Source: Sanderia malayensis
Taxonomy: Eukaryota; Cnidaria; Scyphozoa; Semaeostomeae; Pelagiidae
Assembly: GCA_013076295.1 (NCBI GenBank)
Contig: RQOL01000855.1
Span: 2,666,001-2,730,000, forward strand
Reading direction: 5' to 3'
Length of the DNA stretch: 64,000 bases
Part shown: positions 12,501 to 24,000 of the stretch, in pieces
How positions within the stretch are numbered: position 1 is the first letter of the stretch
How the letters are laid out: every line of letters begins with the position of its first letter
The notes under the pieces: model-generated
What the model was told of the DNA's origin: nothing
The model's database searches: none
Seen by the model: only the letters and a program-made list of their open reading frames with translations
Translations under genes and position numbers: made by a program

Positions 12501-15500
12501 CAAGAGTCCATGATGGTTGTCAAAAACGAAAGAAGAACCAGACCAAGTCTTTAGCAAGTGAATGCGCAACACAAAATCACCAATTGAAGAGAAGGATATT
12601 TCGACTTGTGTTCACCTCCCCCTGTACGTCTCAGATTAATAGGCTTTTAGCAGGATTTCAAGATGGTTGAATCGCTCACTGTGCGTTGGTTATGATACGT
12701 TAATCCCATGACATTATATGACAGTCTACACAACACGGCTTAGAGCTCATGTTTGGCTGTTACTCACGTTTGAACTGTGTAATGCAGATTACATTCAAAG
12801 CTGCACAGACAAATCTGCCAACGTGAAAGCTCATCGGCTGGACGGCAAAACGGTTGTATCCGGGGATTTCTACCGAGCCTGCTGAATGTGTTCAACTTGT
12901 AATCTGCTTATGCTATAGGCTTCCAGCCCTATGACGGCGTTTCAGGATTTAAGGTTTGTCGAATAAGCCAGAGATTTACTTCTCTGTCTGTAAATGTACG
13001 TTGAAAACAATATGTGTATGTGGGTCGATGTTGTCCCACTTGTTGGCGGCATGCAGGGCTCTTACTTTTCGGTACTATTTTGTGACATCCAAACGAAGTT
13101 TAAAGTAACGCGAGCCAATTTGGAGAGAGATTCCAAGTTATAGCTAAGATAGTGGACTTTCTACCCTGGACTATTCTCTATCACGACGAACCTCTTTTTG
13201 CTTACTTGAAAGCTCTCAAATATAAATGTCAGGTAACTTAAGTAAGCACTCTTCATTTTCAGATGTGATTTAGTTACAGTTAGTGTCAGTACATCCAGTA
13301 TATGCATTCTCGGCTAGCTTGCGAGCAGAGCAGGGTAAGGTCAGCTAGTGATCAACAACAACAACAACAACATAGTTGAGTACGACAGCGAATCCCAAGA
13401 CGCACTGCGTCGAAGCAAATTGACCTCATATATCCAGAGTAATTCGACAGTTAACATTTGTGTGTTTATGAAGAGGAGCCTTAGTAAGACTATGTGTCGT
13501 ATTCGTAGCCAAGTAATGTTGTGATTGTAGATCAATGAGCGTTAGAGAGCAGAAAAACATTAACTGGTCAACTGTTCTTCTATATCCGTTTCTATTCTCA
13601 TTGCTTCACCATACCCCTGTAATACTTAGCTCATGACTGTACTGTGGCACTACTGCTGCAACAAATTAAGCTGTTTGCTGATTAAACGAAATTCGTGATG
13701 CTGCTCACCTGATCTTATTTGCTTCTGGAGATTGCGCACATGATCAACCGCCATTTCCAATATGTCTGCCTTTTCAAGCTTCGAATAATAGCTGGCCTGA
13801 AATAGGAAAAGCCGTTTGTTACCGATAAAATGTAATAGCCGTGTCAATAAGAGTCGCTGGAGCTACAATTTGTCTTAACAGATGTGTGCTTACATAAGAG
13901 ACTTTGAAAAGCTATGCTCTTTGTGTTGACAAATGTGTGCTTGCATCTTGCATACGAGACGTTGGAAAGCTATGCTATTTGTGTTGACAGATATGTTCTT
14001 GTATAAGAGACAAGACCTTTTGAGAAGTGGCTGCCACTCACTTTGATATAAGGCTGCTAATTAAATTGTAGGAGAACAAAGTTGGAGACGAGATTTGGAA
14101 CAGGAAAAAAGAGCAAAGAGAATGTCCACTCAAGGCTTCGGGATTTTCGAGTACAATCAACCATGAACGATCACAATGCCCTCTTTAGAAAGCTTAGAAA
14201 GCTTAATAAAGGCAATGCGTATGAAAGTGAATGCTAAACGCCATACAAAGAGTAGCACTGGAGTCATATGGCTTGGTAATGCTTTGATTTAAGTTTCACA
14301 GCATGGAAATTGAGAAATGTTGAGAAAAAAGGGTCACGAGATAAAGCAACAGCGACATTGGCCCTCGTTAGGAAGCTGATGCATGCCACAGTCATATATC
14401 TCGTGCGACAGGGCTCTTTTGAATTTCAAAGGCAATTTAACCATATCCTGTATGCATTTGATTGACTAATTACTCGCGATGTTTTGCGCTGAATGAATGG
14501 TTGATGATAGAGGTGGATTATCCCAGATCACTTAGTGCATATGCAGCGAACAAGCGATAAAAAAGAGGAAATATGGCAAATCTCGATTATTATATGGTTT
14601 TATATTTTCTAAGAAAACTGTTGTTCATTATTGTTTGAAAATTCTCAGCTTTGCCATTTTAGTATGGAACATGCGTTCATTTTAGCATGGAATAAAGAAC
14701 ATTAATTGAAGCAACTGCAAGTATGAATATCATCTTCGCGACATGCATTTGGCAAGCTTCAGTGTTGGTGGAGCAGTGCGCATTGTGCGCTACCGAGTAA
14801 GGGACTGCTCAGTGCCACTCATAACATTGCTGGATAGAGCCTGAATGACATTAGCCTCGACCCAGCCTACTATAAAGGACATGTAAGCACAACTACCCCT
14901 ATTCTCAAACATTGATGTGTCAAACATTGCTCGCTAATAGGGCAGGCCTTGTTCTTCCATAGGTGCCAGTGTCAGTGTCAATATCTTTGCGACAAAAGAG
15001 GGTTTATGTACAGATTGTCGGATATTTAAGCTTCGTTATGGATCTATTGCTTTTATCTGATTATAATTGAGAGTGAATTGATCATCAGATCCATTTAGGC
15101 GCTCTTCTCTTGCTTGTTTCTTATTTTAGATCGCTGTCTAAAAGGGGTTAGAATGGCCCCCTAATACGCCATACAACGTAAACCAGTTTGACGTGTAAGA
15201 AGATTAGGTCCAAAGGTGCCTGTATGCTGAGTGGTTTTTAAGCTTAAATCCATCCAGCTTTAAGGCTTATTTTTTAGCAATTTCACGACTCAAAAGAAAT
15301 AACATAGGTATATGTAGATTTCGTTTATAATTTCATGCAAAATCGATGCCCAAGATTTTCAAGATTGGTTGCACATTTATTCAACCGCGTTTTCGTTTGA
15401 AAAATGGCGCATATTTCAGTAGAAAAAGGCTGGAGTTTGGCGCGTGTTTCCTAGCTTTGTGGATAGTTTTGGTTCGTTGCTACTGGCTAATCCATTTATG

Positions 15501-17535
15501 CGAGAACTCTCATTTAATCAATTCGAGAACTCAGACACGCTGACTTCACGTGAACGAATAATAGAGCATAATTTAACAAGATCCTCCGTTGATATTACCC
15601 GCAAAAGCTCCCAGGTTGCTATCTTGTCTCCCTCAGACAAAACCGCCCTCAAATCACATGATTGAATTTATATGCGCGTGTGTACTGGCCCGGGAGTCAG
15701 GCTGGTGGGAAATAATTGTTTCCATGCTGCCCCAAAGGTGGAGCAAGATAATACATGACATTGAACTAACAGTTACATCAAACGAAGCTGGGAAGGTGGC
15801 TTGCGTTTAATCCCAATGAGAACAATATTATTGAAGCTCATCTTGTAAGGAATTCGCAAAATTTTTAGGGGAGTGTTTAGACACAAACCACCACGCCCAC
15901 CCAATCTGTGACGGGTCAAGAAAATTGGCTGCTGGGTATAAGGGTACAAAACTGCCACTCTTTATTTTTGGATACCTGAACTGCAGCAGCGGGAAGTCAA
16001 CACAGACGCACGCAGAAAGACGTGTGGGCCAGCACGAATGTCGAGAATCTAGGCTCTCTGAACTGAATAGTTGCCACGGTTAGACTGACGGTAAATGGTT
16101 TTTAACGAGGTGCGGTACGTGATAGCTTTGCTGAAATTAGCCTGGCTTTAGTTAAGCATCGCAGTTTTATCGCATCTTAATTTATCACCAGGTATATTGA
16201 TCAAGAGAATAGCATATTGCAAGCGTTTGGAGAATGAAGCGGGGAAACGCGACTCGAAAGTGACGTAAATTCTTTGGTCTCCAAATAGTTATACTCACGT
16301 CCTTCTTCATGGCTCCCAAAACCAATGATTTAAGCTCATCTAAGCTGTTATTGATTCTTTCCCTTCTCTTCCTTTCCATCTGCGGTTTGTTCGACTGAAA
16401 ATAGAAATGGAAATAAATAAGGAAAGACTCTATACGTGCAGTTTGAGTAGCTATAGTCATGTTGTGTGTTTTCTCGTGACGATTATCAAACGCGGTGATA
16501 ATAATGTTGATCGACGGAATGATGGCTTGATTCACTCGCTCGCCTACACGCGTTTGCGTGTGCCCGCCTTCTCTAACTCCCTGCCGGTTCAAAGTATTTC
16601 ACGCTGGCGTATTGCAGGCTGTAACGACGAGACGACACAACAGACGATTATCAAGCGAGACTCGCATACTAAACATCATGCTGCTGATTATTCTATGCTC
16701 ATTCTACGCGCTATCGAGTTTTCTCAAATCCACTGATCAACTTCAACGAGGTTTGTGTGAATATCAATGCATTACATATGCACTTGATGCGGTCCTAGGG
16801 GTGAAATGCTAAAATCCACGGAATAGGAGAGCAATTGTCGTCAGAATTGGCTTATTGCACACGGAATGTATAGAAGTCTCCACACACATGCATGAGTATT
16901 ATATCTTTGTACATTCTTTTTGTGTGCATATGGTAATGGTGCCTGTAGGTTGCTTGGCAGATATGCCGACGCACATTCCGTTGTAGTAACATGAATTCAC
17001 AGCGCACGTAATCTCAATTTCATATGCCCTGCTAGCTTGCATGTATTGGGGAGGAAGAATGCTATTACTTTCTGTATTAAAAATATGACAATCGGTCGGT
17101 GTTTGAAACAGATAGGCTTTGCATTACATTGTGTATGATAGAACTTTGTTAGCTTGTTAAACAGACTACGCGATATGAAATTGTTCGTTTTGCTATTGGC
17201 ACAACAAACTTGATACACAACAGCTTAAATTGCCATTAACAACCAAGTCATGCGACCAAGGGTTTCTGTGTTTAGTTGAGTGGTGTAGCAGCTCCGTTGC
17301 CAACAAGATTGCGGAATAGAAATGCCCAATGTGAGGTAGTAAAGGTAGCTGGTTTGGAGAGGCTCAAAAGCGCAACGGTACAGCCTTGTGTCTCATTGTG
17401 AACTGTCTTAGAGGGCGGAAGGTCCTGGATTTGCGGAGCAATTCAGACAGTGACGAGATTTGACAAAAATTAAAAACAAAATTGAAGAACGCGTACCTTT
17501 TTCGGTGGCGATCTGTTACTATTATCCTGTTCCAT
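9582..17535 (-). CDS. HES-like: Hes/hairy-type bHLH-Orange transcriptional repressor
   Basis: Exons (minus): 17535-17497, 16394-16299, 13796-13709, 10561-9582; all junctions are GT-AG and in phase, giving 400 aa. Nuclear DNA-binding repressor, typically a Notch effector. The basic/helix-1 part contains KPQMERKRRERIN with the family-specific proline, and helix 2 contains SKLEKADILEMAV. The Orange domain begins MAKYRAGF (residues ~83-125). A Ser/Asn/Gln-rich region with a Q run follows. The Groucho-recruiting tetrapeptide WRPW is present but lies 26 residues before the stop rather than at the end (see findings). The start ATG opens a 13-codon first exon, as in other Hes genes. Which Hes paralogue it is cannot be told. 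Confidence 0.93.
9663..9674 (-). other. WRPW Groucho-binding motif codons
   Basis: The codons TGG AGA CCG TGG lie within the last Hes exon, followed by 26 further sense codons. In the family this motif binds Groucho/TLE co-repressors and normally sits at or within a few residues of the C-terminus. Confidence 0.85.
10562..13708 (-). other. Hes intron 3, with 69-bp minisatellite
   Basis: GT-AG intron between the helix-2 exon and the Orange-domain exon. Apart from the minisatellite at 11212-11701 and a CAA-type microsatellite near 13350-13370, I see no feature. Open frames over the minisatellite are repeat artefacts. Confidence 0.75.
11212..11701. repeat. 69-bp minisatellite, ~7 copies
   Basis: Starts of the unit AGTACTGTATGTATATGG recur near 11221, 11291, 11360, 11429, 11498, 11567 and 11636, a 69-70-bp period. 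Units share GGTATGGGAAGGG and TAGTCGGTTACTG. Divergence is low inside and rises in the last copy. It lies within Hes intron 3. Confidence 0.9.
13797..16298 (-). other. Hes intron 2
   Basis: GT-AG intron between the two bHLH exons. It contains a ~65-bp tandem repeat at 13871-14012 (units with ATGTGTGCTT..GAGAC..AAAGCTATGCT) and one GTGGGAA (15705-15711) that could be a weak CSL site. No exon was recognised. Confidence 0.7.
13871..14012. repeat. ~65-bp tandem repeat, about 2.3 copies
   Basis: Units share ACAGATGTGTGCTT, ATAAGAGAC and AAAGCTATGCT followed by TTTGTGTTGAC. The three starts are near 13877, 13929 and 13986. Intronic in Hes. Confidence 0.75.
16395..17496 (-). other. Hes intron 1
   Basis: GT-AG intron after the 13-codon first exon. 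No repeat, exon or regulatory site stood out. Confidence 0.7.
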
Positions 17536-17867
17536 GTTGCTCGACGTCAAACCAAGATATCTGTTTCCAAAGTCGTGTCTTTTGATAATCGGACGTGAGT
17601 GACAATTCTGTTGTAAAAACTGGGGGATCTCAATGTGTTGAAACCGAATCGCGCGCCCTCTTTCGCCTGTATCTATCTACCTACCTCCCAATTCAAACAA
17701 CGATGCTTACTACTGAGGCCGAAATTTCCTCATTCGAGATTTATGCGAATCGAATAGCGTTCCCCAGCTGAGTCGATCTGATCAAACAGGTTCCCCCCGA
17801 CGCGAATGATAATACATGGTAGCCCTCTTATGGCAGTCGTGTGAGAGTGAAAAAGGTACCAAGACCC

Positions 17868-17875
17868 CGTGGGAA
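17868..17875 (+). promoter_or_regulatory. Candidate Su(H)/CSL (Notch) site 1
   Basis: CGTGGGAA matches the high-affinity Su(H)/RBPJ consensus YGTGGGAA. It is 333 bp upstream of the Hes start codon, and a CCAAT box (ATTGG at 17888-17892, i.e. CCAAT on the gene strand) lies next to it. The position fits a Notch-responsive Hes promoter; binding is inferred. Confidence 0.55.
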
Positions 17876-18044
17876 TGACCGATTGTGATTGGCTACTCGC
17901 AACGTCGAGGCAATAGTTCGATATTAATGTATTGTCCTACGCGTGCCCTGCAATTGATGACAGACAAAAGGCTATAAGGAGATTGTAGTTAGCAATCCGC
18001 AAAAAATTTTCTCCTTTTGTTCGCCGAGACAAAGGCACGGCTTT

Positions 18045-18052
18045 TTCCCACG
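18045..18052 (-). promoter_or_regulatory. Candidate Su(H)/CSL (Notch) site 2
   Basis: TTCCCACG is the reverse complement of CGTGGGAA, so this is a second perfect CSL core in the opposite orientation, 170 bp beyond site 1 and ~510 bp upstream of the Hes ATG. It overlaps CACGAG, an N-box-like (CACNAG) sequence that Hes proteins can bind. Confidence 0.55.
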
Positions 18053-21000
18053 AGCAGAAGTTTGAGGTTTGGCTCAAAGTGTGCGCGCCTGCGACCCCTC
18101 GAGCATGCAATTAGGCCAGTTCGCGTCGAGCCATACCATCCTATGTCGCTGGCATCGGTTTCCAGCATTATTTAATGCCGTAGAGTGGGGCATAATCGAC
18201 AATTTGACACGATATTGGCCGTTGTAGCTATCCTCTATTGCAACACCTTGGGGATCAGGAGATCAACTGAAAAGGCCTTGACACGATACAGTTTGGAACG
18301 GAGGGTGATCCCTGTATAAATACATTAATCAAGAGGTCACACAGCGGCAAACGAGTTTGTCTCGTCTTTTTGCAAATTTCAACCGCTAATATTGAACTTT
18401 TGTGTGAGATTGAGAGGAAATGAGTGGATGGATCAGAGAATAGAAGGAGCCGCTCTCCGACCATCCGTCCCATTGGCCTCGATATGAAACCACGCTGATC
18501 TCATTCCCAGTCGAGCCCGAAAGGTTAGCAACTGCAAATTGGCAACATGGGAAGAAGCAAGTAGGAATTATCAGTTAAACCAATAACTTGTAACACACTG
18601 GACCAATTTGCCCGGTGTATAAAGGGCCCTGTTGCTTTATTAAACCACTGTCTTTGAGCTGTTTGTGGACACTTTCTCGTGGCTTTTTGCTTTCCAGACC
18701 ACTTTATTTTACCCACAAAATTTAATATATTTCTTTTAAGTTTCAAAGAGTGCTGCGAAACAGCTTTTCCGGGAGATAAACCACCGTGGCAAAGTAATAG
18801 TCAAAGAGAAGCCTTGTTGCCTTGTTATACGAATTGAATCGAATGACGTCGGCAGATTCCAATGCTTTTCGTGCTGCGAATCAGGTGTCTTATTCTTGTA
18901 TAGGTATGTGATAAGCACACGCAGGTGGTATACCTTCGCAATGTAAGGTATGGGTGCACTAAAAAGATCATATGCGATAAGCATTGCTGCCTCTCTGGAC
19001 ATCACTCCCTCCCCCCTTGTGATGGAGTGAGCTGCTTACCTGGTTATCGCCTTATTAATATCCCCCCTTTAATGCTTCTTGCTCTTAATGATGAAACGTA
19101 TTCAACATTCTTTTCAAAATACTCTCTCTCGAGTCTCTTGTATTAATCTAATGCATGATGTGAGCGTGTGCCGATTTAAGCATCGACAATCCCTTTCCCA
19201 TTGGGCATTGTCATTGCTTAGCTGCACTTCTTAATTGTCTGCTGGCGATTTCATCATACTGTGATCATAATTGTGATTCAAGATGATTATTGTTGTCATC
19301 ATTGTATGAAACACGTCTTGGCGGTCAATCATTGCAAAGCTAGGTGAAGGTTCTTTATTGGTGCAACTGGACAATTGGTGCTTATCTCTGATTGTGCCTC
19401 TTTGATCTCTCTTTGTGTGGATCTTCTCATGGCTCGTACCTCGTAGATATTCAATGATACAACAGAGCTGCAATTTATCAAAATTATCGTGTTTTCGATT
19501 GGGGAGTTACGATTACGTTCAGTTATCAAGTAGCACACGTAGTAGCTGGCAGGAGGAGCAGTGTATCAAAATGTCCAGGCTAAACACGACACAGACAAAG
19601 CTATAGAGTAACATAACATGTATCAAAATCTGTTCAATTGATCATTATTGGAAGACTTTGTATTTGTAACGGAACGTCATATCAAACAACAAGAAAATAA
19701 CACGAATTATTCTTCTCTCTGTTCTTAGTTTAACCTTGGCTCAAATAAAATCAACAACATCTATCCCGCCCAACGTCTCACACTAAACACTGACGTACTC
19801 CAAGGTGGCCTCGCAGTCTCATATCCAAGATGGCCTCGTTTCCATATAGGCACCTTCACATTCTCAACGGTATTTGTTGCATTATTTTTCTTTAAGTTTC
19901 GATACACAAATGATTATAGTATCATAGGTATCATATTTTTTTCATATAGCAAATATAAACATGTTACTGTGTGTATGTTGAATGCGCTACCCTGCTTAAG
20001 TACCAGGGCTTGTCAGAAGCGATCAAGCTTGTTGTTGATCAGCTGATCAGCTTGTTGATCAGTTTGTTGTTTCTTTTTTTCTCGTTGGCTCTGATCTGAT
20101 GGCTCAGATACCCCTGACACCAATTATTCACTTATTTTTACGATGACACGACTACAATGGGTTTTCTATTGTGAACAAAGGAGGTTCCGCCTGACTTTAT
20201 GGACAAATGCTTCCTCAATCAATCCGCCGAAATGCAATGGGCGAGTTTCGAGCGTGGCCTGATACCCGCGTGACACGCGAACAATAATGCGGAATGATCA
20301 AATTAGGCAGTTGTGTGACAGTGCAGCAAACAATGTATGTTATTTGTGCCATTGTCCACAAAGACGGTTTGCTGACCAAGGCATTGTGGCTTTTGTTAGC
20401 GCCCAAAGCCATAAACCAAATTGAATCAGTATAAATCATGGTGAAATGGGATTATTCAAATACTGTTAAACATTTTTCGTTGAGATTTTTGTTAGTGTTC
20501 TACTTGGCCTTTGATGTTCTTTCAAAGCCTCTTGGCACGCAATCTCGTGTTTTGATCTGGGATCAGATTATTGCTACTGCACTGCGTTGAAGTTGTTTAG
20601 TGAATGTAATGCAAATAACAGCAAGTTTAAACCAATAACTTTATTGATTGGCTGCATCGTATGGCTTTTATTTTGCTTCATAATGGACAATTACTTAGAG
20701 GATTTACGGTATTCTAAGATTTTAGAAAATTTCAGCCTTGATGTTCTTCTAAACTATAACTATGATCTTATAAAATATGTGTACTTTAATGCGAGAGCTT
20801 TACGAATAGTTTAGCTATTCGAATATGAAACACCCTTCTTGGACAGGTGTGCTGATTGTAACGTGACCCCAAGCAATATCATGTGATACCCCCTAATTCT
20901 GAAGATCCTCGTGTACAAATACTAGCACTTCATGGAACAATGTAATGGGCTGTTGAACACAAAGCACAACTTATGCTCACGTGACAATCGTACGCAAAGG

Positions 21001-24000
21001 GACAATAAATCAGCTAACTTTATGGTTGTTATGTAATGGACCAGATATAGATTTGACATGTGTTTTGCATTCTATTCTTAGTCATACTAACACTTTCAAT
21101 ACATAAATACTGTCTGGCTGTTAAAGCCTGGCTTATTATCGTGAAAGGATTGCGAAGCGGGCTCGAACATCTTCATGCAGACTTTATGATGTCACACAGC
21201 TACAGTACACGGTGCATGTCATATAGATGATATCTATGTTGTGCCTACCAAACTGATCACCTATTAAGCAGTGTTCTCATTAAACATAATAATTGTACTG
21301 ATATATTGACAGACTGGATGTAGAAGGATGTGGATAACGATAGGTATGATAGACTTGCAATATATGTGTATGTTACTCAGACGTTTGGCATTAAACACTG
21401 TGTGACTCGTGTAAAGATGCTTTATGCAATATGTACAATCAATTCAGACACGCCAGATAGTCGCTTTTAGTTGCTCTTTTTATTTTTATTTTATTATTGG
21501 AATTGGAATTTGAGTCGAATATATTTCCACATGCTTCTCGAATTGCCGACACTGTGTAACTTTCCTTCCAGTTTCGAGGCTTTGTATAACTCGTTCCTCG
21601 TGTTATTATGTTATTGCCGTTATTGCCAATTTAGTGCTGCCACACCTCGCATGGAGGTATTGCAATTGTATTTAATATATAATAATAATATTTATATAGT
21701 TGCTGTATAATGATTTCAATTCCAATATACAACAATACAATATTGGTTGTAGGAAGTTCTTTACAAGTTTCCAATGACAATGCGTTTTCCCCTTCGTTGT
21801 CTAGGAATGCTGTATACATGTATATATGTGGTGCCATAACAACCCTGGTGGTAATAATTTCATTTCTGTTTTGCAGCCTTGTCAATGTAAAGACCATGAA
21901 AGGTTTCGAGCTGTCTTAAGGTAAGCAACGTTTTTAAATAATCATTTCGAACAGTAATCATTTGTTTGCATGTTTCATTCGCAAATGGGACACTGAATAT
22001 GTTCACCTCTGCTTCGTAGCTTGGCCAAAAAAGTTCATCCAAAGAGGAGCCTAGCTTTTTGCGACATTGTCTTAAGGGTAAGCGAAATCATTTTTCAGTG
22101 GAAGATTTGTATTACAGGTTTTTTTTATGAGAAACGTGGATCAGCCTTTGGTCCTAAAGTCTCTTAATTGGCTTCCTATTTTTGGGATATAAACCTTATT
22201 GTTCTGAAATTGGCCAATTTTGGATGGATAGAAAGCTAGACCGTCTCGAAAAAACGTGTACCTATCATAATCAAAAATTACAATCTTAATCTTTCCAAGC
22301 AAAAGTTATCGAAATTCTTTGTATTTACTGAAGCCATGCCGTACACAAAGTCAATGGGCTCTTTTATAAGGTACAAAGGTACAGCTTCTTAATTTTTGAC
22401 CACTCTACTTCCAGTTTCTAAAACACCAATTTCTTACAAAAAAACGTGTATCATGTTCACTCGGTGAGTTGTACTCAAAATTAGGGTCCGGAACGAAAGC
22501 TGGCAAGACCCTCTGAGCCGTGGACATTTAATTTAATAAGCAGCACATGTTTGAAACTATAACACTTTCTGTTTCGTTTTGTTTGCTCTGCGCCAGGGAA
22601 TTTTTGATTGCCATGCATGAAGTCAAGGCTCAGATCTCGTGCATGTGACGAAGCATGTCGCAACGCGTGCTCGAATAGTCACACGATTAAATTAGAATTT
22701 TTTAATGCCTCACACGACAAGGCGAAAGTATCGGAATTGATCATACAATGAAAACCATAAAGCAATAGCAAATCAAACACCACGTGATGTTAGCAGCCTT
22801 GTCGTGTAACCACGTGACAATAACAAACATGAACTTGTTCTGGAGGAAACCTGATCCTGGACTGGACAACACTCTGAGGTTTGTTTTGCAAGGAACTCTG
22901 ACGCACTCTCAAATTCCCCCGCATTATCAAATGCTGAATACGAAATGTTAAATCGAGGAAGGTGTGTGCTTAGTGATAAACGATGTTTTGTTCGCTGTTT
23001 ACCCGCGCGTTCCTTATCTCCCGTTCTTTGTCTGAATTGTCGAATAACAAGACTGGATAAAGATGAACCAATGATTCACTAAACCCAGCAAGAAAGAGTG
23101 GGCGGAACTTTGAGACCAATAGGAAGGAAACTGCCAATAGAAACTTGCTGGTTGCAAAGTGTTTTTCTGCTAAAAATATAATGGCGTTCAAAGCGCTGTA
23201 ATTGCTTTTAAACGATGTTGTTTTTCGATTGCAAAACTGGCAATGATGTAATTGTTTTTCACGGCACCTGATAGAGAGAGGCGACAGGATCGAGAGGATA
23301 TTCGTTAGACCCATCTGCCTTTTGCAGCTGAATAAAAACACGTGAGTTATAGATGATTCCTTTTGTTTTTATTTTGCCAGCTCCACAAGCATCAACCCTA
23401 GTTTTTGAAGTGCATATTTGGCAATTTGTTATGCCGTACATAAGTCCTTGAATAAGGCTTCCATCTGCAGTGCTTTTCCACAAAAACGGAGTTTCGACTG
23501 TGTGTTATTCAATATAAAGGGTTATGTAAAAGCTACAGTTACAGTTAGCAGTTGATAAACAACGCTACATAATTGTTGAAGCATACACTCTTTTCTTTTT
23601 ATAAGAATAAACTTTATAAGAATAATGAGGCTCAAAATTCGTGAAATTTAAGAAAGTTTTAAGAATATTGTCAGGCTCAGGATCTTGTGGAACTATTATT
23701 TTTAGCAAGCGTTTTTTATTTTTGAATTCGTGTGCTTTTCACGGGCAATGGTTTTAAATATACTCATCCAAATTTCGATTAAAGTGTCGAAAAAATCTGT
23801 GCCACAGGAAATAAGGACTTATTCTTATACTTTGACTCAATACTCCTGCAATTGATTATCAATATGGGGGCGTATTCAAGGGGGCGATTATTTGAAGGTG
23901 GGGGCTTATTTGCGAGGATTTACGAGGGCTTACGAAGATTTACGGGGCTTTACGAGGATTTACAAGGATTGACGGTACTTGAAATGAATGTACAAAAGCA

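Noticed and set aside
22970..23341. 123-codon minus-strand frame in the gene-free region
   Set aside because: No recognisable domain, no splice context, composition like its surroundings.
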